Assembly (NCBI GenBank): GCA_964609675.1
Contig: CAZSRX010000029.1
Location: 1-57,941 of the forward strand
Direction of reading: 5' to 3'
Source of the DNA: CAZSRX01 sp964609675 [NCBI: uncultured Bacteroidota bacterium]
Lineage (GTDB): Bacteria > CLD3 > SB21
DNA: 57,941 bases
Below the pieces are notes generated by a model. That model searched no databases. It was not told the origin of the DNA and saw only the letters and a program-made list of their open reading frames with translations. Made by a program: the position numbers and the translations under genes. Positions 53,595 through 57,941 of the stretch are shown piece after piece (position 1 is the first letter of the stretch; every line of letters starts with the position of its first letter).

Positions 53595-54992
53595 TTATTC
53601 CTCATAACGGCGGCGAGCGTTTTCAAGAATCAAAGCAAAGTCTTTCGTATGACGGATCGGCTTGAAAGCCGGTTCATTTTCCAGCTGAATATAATCAAAA
53701 AAACCCATGGTATCGGCGTCTTTCAGGGCCAGCAAAGCGCCGTCGGTATGGCCTGATTTCATGTGGTACACCGCATAGAAATATTTCATCGCATAATTAT
53801 CCGGGTCGGTGTGTGCGTAAACAGTCAGATAATGCCGGGCATTCTCCAGGTCATGATTCTCAAGCGCCGCGTTGGTGTACATATACGATAGCATGCTGGT
53901 GTAATTGAGCAAACGTTTGGAATAGGATGCCTTGCTGAGCGATGTTGATTCAGCTTGTTTCCGTAAAACGGAAATCCTTGCTGCCAGCCATTTGGTATCG
54001 GTTTTCTGAAAATATTTCAAAATCTCCTGCTGATCGGAAGATTCTTTTTTATCATCGGTTTCCTGCTGATTCATTAAAAGCCGGATGTCATTTTGGCTTA
54101 CAGTTACAGAAAAATCGTTTTTAAAATTGCGGATATCCATTAACTGGTCCAGTGAACTTTCCAACTGATTATATAATTCGTATTTTTGTCCGGAATCTTT
54201 TGCTTTTAGAATTTGTTCCTGATACTGTTTTATTACCTTCTGTATTAATGCTTCATGCTTCGGGATAATGCCCCGGCGCATGGCGTCCAGTTCCAGCCAT
54301 GTGAAAGCGGCCTGCATCCTATCCGGCTTTGGCCATTGATGAGGGCCGTTAAAAAGGAAAAAACCATGGCGGTAATGATCCGCGTCTAATTGACGGTTAA
54401 GGCGGCTGACCTCCGTATAATTAAAATCCTCCCGGCCGGCGATAAGCACATAGGAAAAATAATACGGCATACCGGACGTGTTTCCCGGCAGGCCCGCTCC
54501 GCAGCTTACCGCTCCGGTGATAGCTGGATCATGCATCGCGAGGTAAGCGGCAATGCGTCCTCCTCCCGAAAAGCCGCAGGTGTAAATTCTGGATGGATGA
54601 ATATCCCAGCGATGCGCGATTTCCGCCATTATCCCCGCGTATATCTCACGATTACGTATCACCGTAAGGCCGTTACGTGAATCCCGACTGCCGATCAGTA
54701 TCCAGCCGAAGGTATCTGCCAGCGCCTGATATTGCTTCACGGGGTGATGACCGCGTCCCTGAGGGTCAAAAAAAACCGCCAGCGGTAGATTTTTATAATT
54801 CATCGGGTTTTGAGGTACATAGATCACATAATGCATGGAAGTGTCTTTACTGCCATGGAAATACATGATTTTACCCCGTGAAAGCGGTTCTGCATCGGTC
54901 ACAATCTCCTGGCCGGGTGCACGGCTGGTTTTTTTTGAGCAAGCGACACACAGCAGCATTAATACGGTTGTCAATAATAAATAAAATCTCAT
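53595..54992 (-). CDS. Lipoprotein alpha/beta hydrolase (esterase-like) with C-terminal TPR-like part
   Basis: 465 residues with a lipoprotein signal ending in LLCVAC. Residues about 40-230 follow the esterase/poly-hydroxybutyrate depolymerase-like alpha/beta hydrolase fold: strand LPLAVFFDPQGRGHHPVKQY, the nucleophile elbow GFSGGGRIAA with catalytic Ser, and the probable catalytic His in NGPHQWPKPD. The remaining half is helical with TPR-like character (NARHYLTVYAHTDPDNYAMKYFYAVYHM). It is anchored in the envelope; substrate unknown. It has a ribosome-binding site (AAGGAT), ends with a long hairpin and is divergent from the tRNA-Thr gene. Confidence 0.85.
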   Translation of the reverse strand: MRFYLLLTTVLMLLCVACSKKTSRAPGQEIVTDAEPLSRGKIMYFHGSKDTSMHYVIYVPQNPMNYKNLPLAVFFDPQGRGHHPVKQYQALADTFGWILIGSRDSRNGLTVIRNREIYAGIMAEIAHRWDIHPSRIYTCGFSGGGRIAAYLAMHDPAITGAVSCGAGLPGNTSGMPYYFSYVLIAGREDFNYTEVSRLNRQLDADHYRHGFFLFNGPHQWPKPDRMQAAFTWLELDAMRRGIIPKHEALIQKVIKQYQEQILKAKDSGQKYELYNQLESSLDQLMDIRNFKNDFSVTVSQNDIRLLMNQQETDDKKESSDQQEILKYFQKTDTKWLAARISVLRKQAESTSLSKASYSKRLLNYTSMLSYMYTNAALENHDLENARHYLTVYAHTDPDNYAMKYFYAVYHMKSGHTDGALLALKDADTMGFFDYIQLENEPAFKPIRHTKDFALILENARRRYEE

Positions 54993-55068
54993 CGTAGTTA
55001 ATCCTTAAAGTTAAAAAATCGGATAGGGTATAATAACAAAATGAATTTATATATAAAAACGATTTTTA

Positions 55069-55096
55069 TTGACTTTTGATAATATATATTTATATT
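55069..55096 (+). promoter_or_regulatory. Promoter of the tRNA-Thr/tRNA-Tyr pair
   Basis: TTGACT at 55069-55074, a 16-base spacer and TATATT at 55091-55096, about 40 bases before tRNA-Thr. Confidence 0.55.
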
Positions 55097-55135
55097 TACA
55101 ATCCTAAAATAAAAAATGTTGTTTGATAAGATTTG

Positions 55136-55208
<73 letters not shown>

Positions 55209-55300
55209 CAGCTATAAATGAAGCTCAGCGGGTTAAGACTTGACCTAAATAGGGATAAGTCTGGCGGAAAAAGTTTTTTGAAAAGTTTTATAATACAAAC

Positions 55301-55384
55301 GGGCAGTTGGCGGAGTGGTCAATCGCAACAGACTGTAAATCTGTCGGGCTAAGCCCTACGGAGGTTCAAATCCTTCACTGCCCA
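55301..55384 (+). tRNA. tRNA-Tyr (anticodon GTA)
   Basis: Acceptor GGGCAGT / ACTGCCC, anticodon stem ACAGA / TCTGT around CTGTAAA (anticodon GTA), a long variable arm (class II, CGGGCTAAGCCCTA), T arm with TTCAAAT, discriminator A. The CCA end is not encoded. It lies 92 bases after tRNA-Thr and likely shares its transcript. Confidence 0.97.
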
Positions 55385-55388
55385 CGAG

Positions 55389-55419
55389 AAAGGTATCGAT
55401 ATCAATCGGTGCCTTTTTT
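55389..55419 (+). terminator. Terminator of tRNA-Tyr
   Basis: A 12-bp stem (AAAGGTATCGAT / ATCGGTGCCTTT with G-T pairs), loop ATCA and a T-run. Confidence 0.88.
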
Positions 55420-55426
55420 CATTTTT

Positions 55427-55524
55427 GTCAATCGCAATTCCGGTGCGCATAACGAATCGGGATAAATCTGTCGGGCTAAGCCCTACGGAGGTTCATCCCG
55501 ATAGAATCGGGTTCACTGCTCACC
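55427..55524 (+). repeat. Degenerate tandem copy of tRNA-Tyr
   Basis: A 33-base stretch (55463-55495) is identical to 55336-55368, the anticodon-stem, variable-arm and early T-arm part of tRNA-Tyr. A further 11 bases (55427-55437) match 55318-55328. Between and after these, foreign bases are inserted, including ATCGGGAT and the inverted ATCCCGAT, with a local palindrome CCCGAT-AGA-ATCGGG. TTCACTGC at the 3' end again matches the tRNA, and a weakened copy of the terminator follows (around 55526-55552). It cannot fold as a tRNA, so it is a pseudo-tRNA made by tandem duplication and later insertion. Confidence 0.8.
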
Positions 55525-55552
55525 AGAAAGGCATCGAATCGACACCTTTTTT

Positions 55553-55989
55553 GATTTATGGCTTCACAACTGGAATGTGTACATCGAATGAGCATTTGGC
55601 GATCGGTTCAGGAAATTGGGAAAACGATTGAGTTGGGCGTTGATGAAATTGCATAAAACTGTATCAATCAGAAAAGAAACTCCTGATAATTTTCATCAAA
55701 ATATTACCTAATACAAGAAATCATATCAAATTTCGTTCAGATTTTGAGCTTATTTGTATAACGGAGTGCCGTATATTCATTCAGGTTGATTTGTATTGCT
55801 GAAATGAGTTTATGGAATGTTAATTTCAAAGTAAAATAGCGACAATGATAGCGTTGCTTAGAACATTTGAAAAACATTCCGCAGTTAGTTATTAAATGTA
55901 TTTGACACGTTGCGGAAAAGAAAAAAGTTGCTTAAATTACACCATAATTAATGCATTCAAAATTCCATTTTCCTATGAACCATTACATA
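55553..55989. other. AT-rich intergenic region
   Basis: No convincing gene. A 22-codon open frame from the ATG at 55588 looks coding-like but is too short to judge. An inverted repeat (TTCCGCA near 55878 and TGCGGAA near 55912) with a 27-base loop is present and may be a hairpin of the mobile-element or terminator kind. Confidence 0.4.
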
Positions 55990-56845
55990 TCATTTCACCA
56001 ATATCATCTTGCGGGACTGTACAAACGAACCTGCCTGCAAACGGTATATGTATACGCCGGCACCTACGGCTGTACCGTGATTATTCCTGCCGTCCCAGAA
56101 AACTCTTTTATATCCGGCGGATTGATGTTCATTGACTAATGTCCGCACTTCCTGCCCCAGCGTATTAAAAATTTTCAAGTTGACTTTAGTATTAACTTCT
56201 AACTGATAACCAATTACTGTAGAAGGATTGAATGGATTTGGATAATTTGGATATAAGTTAAATTTTAATTTTATTGATTCACTTTCGTTAACATCAACTA
56301 ACCATCCGTATCTGACACTGTCAATTATGCAACCGGCAAGAAAATGACAGTCACCGGGTTCAAAATCATATTTTATTAATCCAAATCCACTTGCCAGATA
56401 ACGGGTTCCAACCCAGAGACTATCAGCATCAAAAATTCCCCAATAATCATATTTCTTAACTATCGTGGGTACACCCCACAATGTATCAGGATATATATCT
56501 ATAACTCGCGCTATTATATAAGGTGGTTCAGATGTAAACGTATCACCTACTAGTGCATTAAGTTTATAATAGAGGGGGAAACTATCTATACCGGAAAAAA
56601 CAAAAAAGGATGAATCAATACGCCATGAATATCCTTCATATTGTTTATATTTTATATATATGTTCCCATCACTATCAATTGAATCTTTATCGATTTCTAA
56701 AGAACTAACTAAGCTTAGATCATAACAACTGCGCATTTGCCAAAGATCGCCGGGCTGATGAGGAAAAAAATCCAAAGGATGAGGTGATTGTGAATAACAA
56801 AGTGAACTAATAAAAATCAGAATTAAAAAAAGAAATTATTTTCAT
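55990..56845 (-). CDS. Secreted sorting-domain protein, frame broken in the signal peptide
   Basis: The body (open frame 55990-56835) ends in a type IX sorting / FlgD-Ig-like domain: NLYPNYPNPFNPSTVIGYQL, VNLKIFNTLGQEVRTLV and GVYIYRLQAGSFVQSRKMILVK. The true start is very likely the ATG at 56845: a perfect ribosome-binding site (GGGAGG) precedes it, and it reads MKIISFF. A run of seven T (minus strand, 56825-56831) then puts it out of frame; with six T it would run on as LILIFISSLCYSQSPHPLDF, a good signal peptide joined to the open body. About 284 residues if repaired. A TTG at 56775 could start a shorter product without a signal. The middle part is unassigned. Confidence 0.75.
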
Positions 56846-56932
56846 AATGCCTCCCGTTTATTTTATAGTATATTTATTCCCGCCGTAATATTCATTTTAA
56901 TAGTACTCTTAAAAAACGCCCTATGTCGCCTA

Positions 56933-56947
56933 ACGGCTGTTAGCCGT
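56933..56947. repeat. Perfect hairpin at the end of the CPBP gene, attC-like
   Basis: ACGGCT-GTT-AGCCGT spans the CPBP stop codon, and GTTAGGC on the minus strand fits the GTTRRRY core of integron attC sites. Only one core is seen. A T-run follows on the plus strand. It may be a simple terminator or a relic of a gene-cassette boundary. Confidence 0.35.
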
Positions 56948-57731
56948 ATTTTTTTGATTTCATCCACCACGTTTTTCTTGTTATTTCAAAAGGTACTTTC
57001 ATTTTCCTTTTAAAAATAATCGTTCCAAATACAACCAAAAAGATAGTTGAAAACCTGAAAATGTTAGCATAAGTTCCACCTAATGAATTATTATCTACGT
57101 CAAAAATATGCCAATACAAATTCATGACACAATGTAAAAAAATTGCTGTCCATAAATTAAATTCCCATTCTGAATAAATCCAGGCAAATAAAACAGAACC
57201 AAAAAATGTAAGTAAAAATATTAGAGCTATTTCATTGATGTCGGTGCTTTGATATAAATGCGCTGCTCCAAACAACAAAGAACCCAGAAACACAGATGGT
57301 AAAAACCCTAATCGGGTGAAACGGTATAACATGCCAAAAAGGAATGCTCTGTAGATGATTTCTTCAAAAAACGCAGACGAAATAGTATTAATAATGATTG
57401 TCTCAAACGACAATTCTTTATTTAAATGAAACTTTATTGAATAACCTATCAGCATGGGTAAAGTAGAAAGAAATGCAAAGGCTATTCCGATATGCAAACT
57501 TTTAGAAATGCCTAATTTCTCAAGAATGCTTCGATAGTTTTTGTGTAAAATTGAGACGGTAATCAGCAAAGGTATTAAAGTTACTGCATACGCAATAATG
57601 TGTCCTATTGCTTTTGATTGGGTAAGTAATTTTATTTCTTTTTGAATGGTTGAAAAGAAAATCGCATCGATATAGAAGTAAATTGCAAATCCAACAATAA
57701 AAACTAAAAAATAACGTAGCTTGCTGTTCAT
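56940..57731 (-). CDS. CPBP family intramembrane metalloprotease
   Basis: 263 residues from the ATG at 57731; an earlier start at 57803 would add an unneeded hydrophobic stretch. Six to eight hydrophobic segments are seen. The CPBP (Abi/CaaX protease and bacteriocin-processing) motifs are in order: EEIIYRAFLFG, LLFGAAHLYQ and FLHCVMNLYW, which supply the Glu and His residues of the active site in the membrane. Some members process prenylated or bacteriocin-like peptides, or give self-immunity; the role here is unknown. The codons are strongly AT-rich, unlike the housekeeping genes to the left, so the gene was probably acquired. The 57804-57941 stretch after it holds nothing recognised. Confidence 0.88.
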   Translation of the reverse strand: MNSKLRYFLVFIVGFAIYFYIDAIFFSTIQKEIKLLTQSKAIGHIIAYAVTLIPLLITVSILHKNYRSILEKLGISKSLHIGIAFAFLSTLPMLIGYSIKFHLNKELSFETIIINTISSAFFEEIIYRAFLFGMLYRFTRLGFLPSVFLGSLLFGAAHLYQSTDINEIALIFLLTFFGSVLFAWIYSEWEFNLWTAIFLHCVMNLYWHIFDVDNNSLGGTYANIFRFSTIFLVVFGTIIFKRKMKVPFEITRKTWWMKSKKYG

Positions 57732-57941
57732 ATTTATATTTATTTTTCTTGCAAAAGTAGAACATGCAAAAACAGTAAAGCAAATTAAAGTGGCGAATAA
57801 CAAAGATTAGGAATTAACAACAAAGTTTTTAAAACAGGTAAAACGGAATCAATATAGTAACTCGAAATATTTATGTCTTTTTGTATATTTTGAGTCTGTA
57901 AATAATTTTATGTAAATGAGCGGTTTGTCATTTTAAAAAAG

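Noticed and set aside
55425-55631. Plus-strand open frame of 68 codons
   Set aside because: It covers the pseudo-tRNA copy and its weakened terminator, so it is a by-product of structural RNA sequence.

Overview
The window looks like chromosome of a Gram-negative, didermic bacterium of the FCB (Fibrobacteres-Chlorobi-Bacteroidetes) superphylum, most likely a KSB1-, Calditrichota- or Ignavibacteria-like lineage. This is inferred from the gene set: a PorV/PorQ-type outer-membrane protein, several secreted proteins ending in FlgD-Ig-like / type IX secretion sorting domains (one with the typical YPNPFNPST motif), alternative complex III-type respiratory genes, DUF3857 transglutaminases and a DUF2851 protein. 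No rRNA or single-copy phylogenetic marker is present that would settle the rank.

Layout. 1-2700: small lipoprotein, flavin reductase, small unknown genes and decayed sequence. 2828-7297 (+): a pair of DUF3857/transglutaminase-like secreted proteins, the second having lost catalytic residues, followed by a methyltransferase. 7345-10711 (-): a cell-surface operon (lipoprotein with Ig-like repeats, Asp-box/BNR secreted protein, PorV/PorQ protein). 10814-13106 (+): rpmB with a clear promoter and terminator, DUF4416 protein, MATE exporter, then a multiply frameshifted pseudogene. 13745-14518 (-): polysaccharide deacetylase lipoprotein. 14742-19959 (+): actA-actB-actC, a short form of alternative complex III. 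20039-22375 (-): TonB-dependent receptor. 22579-24822 (+): P-loop NTPase and an organophosphate-type MFS transporter.

25068-28284 (+): four tightly packed genes that form the most unusual unit: a Ser/Thr protein kinase, a von Willebrand A-like protein with a DTTGSM metal site, a short pyruvate-kinase-fold protein, and an RsbRD-type sensor/globin-like domain protein. A normal pyruvate kinase gene is present elsewhere in the window (44957-46387), so the short one is a paralogue and not the glycolytic enzyme. Then come udk, dinB (polymerase IV) and an M61 peptidase (28357-31999).

32013-35510 (-): CDGSH protein, NlpC/P60 lipoprotein and MMPL/RND exporter. 35660-37954 (+): lytic transglycosylase with TPR-like repeats; 37930-39384 (-): DUF2851 protein; tRNA-Leu(CAA) with promoter and terminator; MFS drug transporter; two decayed remnants (40917-41579); der GTPase and a secreted metalloprotease (41753-44876). 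44957-54992 (-): a long co-directional block with esterase, smc, nth, small proteins, P-loop kinase, HD hydrolase, TPR lipoprotein and pyk.

55136-57941: tRNA-Thr(TGT) and tRNA-Tyr(GTA), a degenerate tandem copy of tRNA-Tyr, and then visibly AT-rich accessory sequence with a sorting-domain protein broken in a homopolymer and a CPBP membrane protease. This end looks like horizontally acquired DNA next to a tRNA gene.
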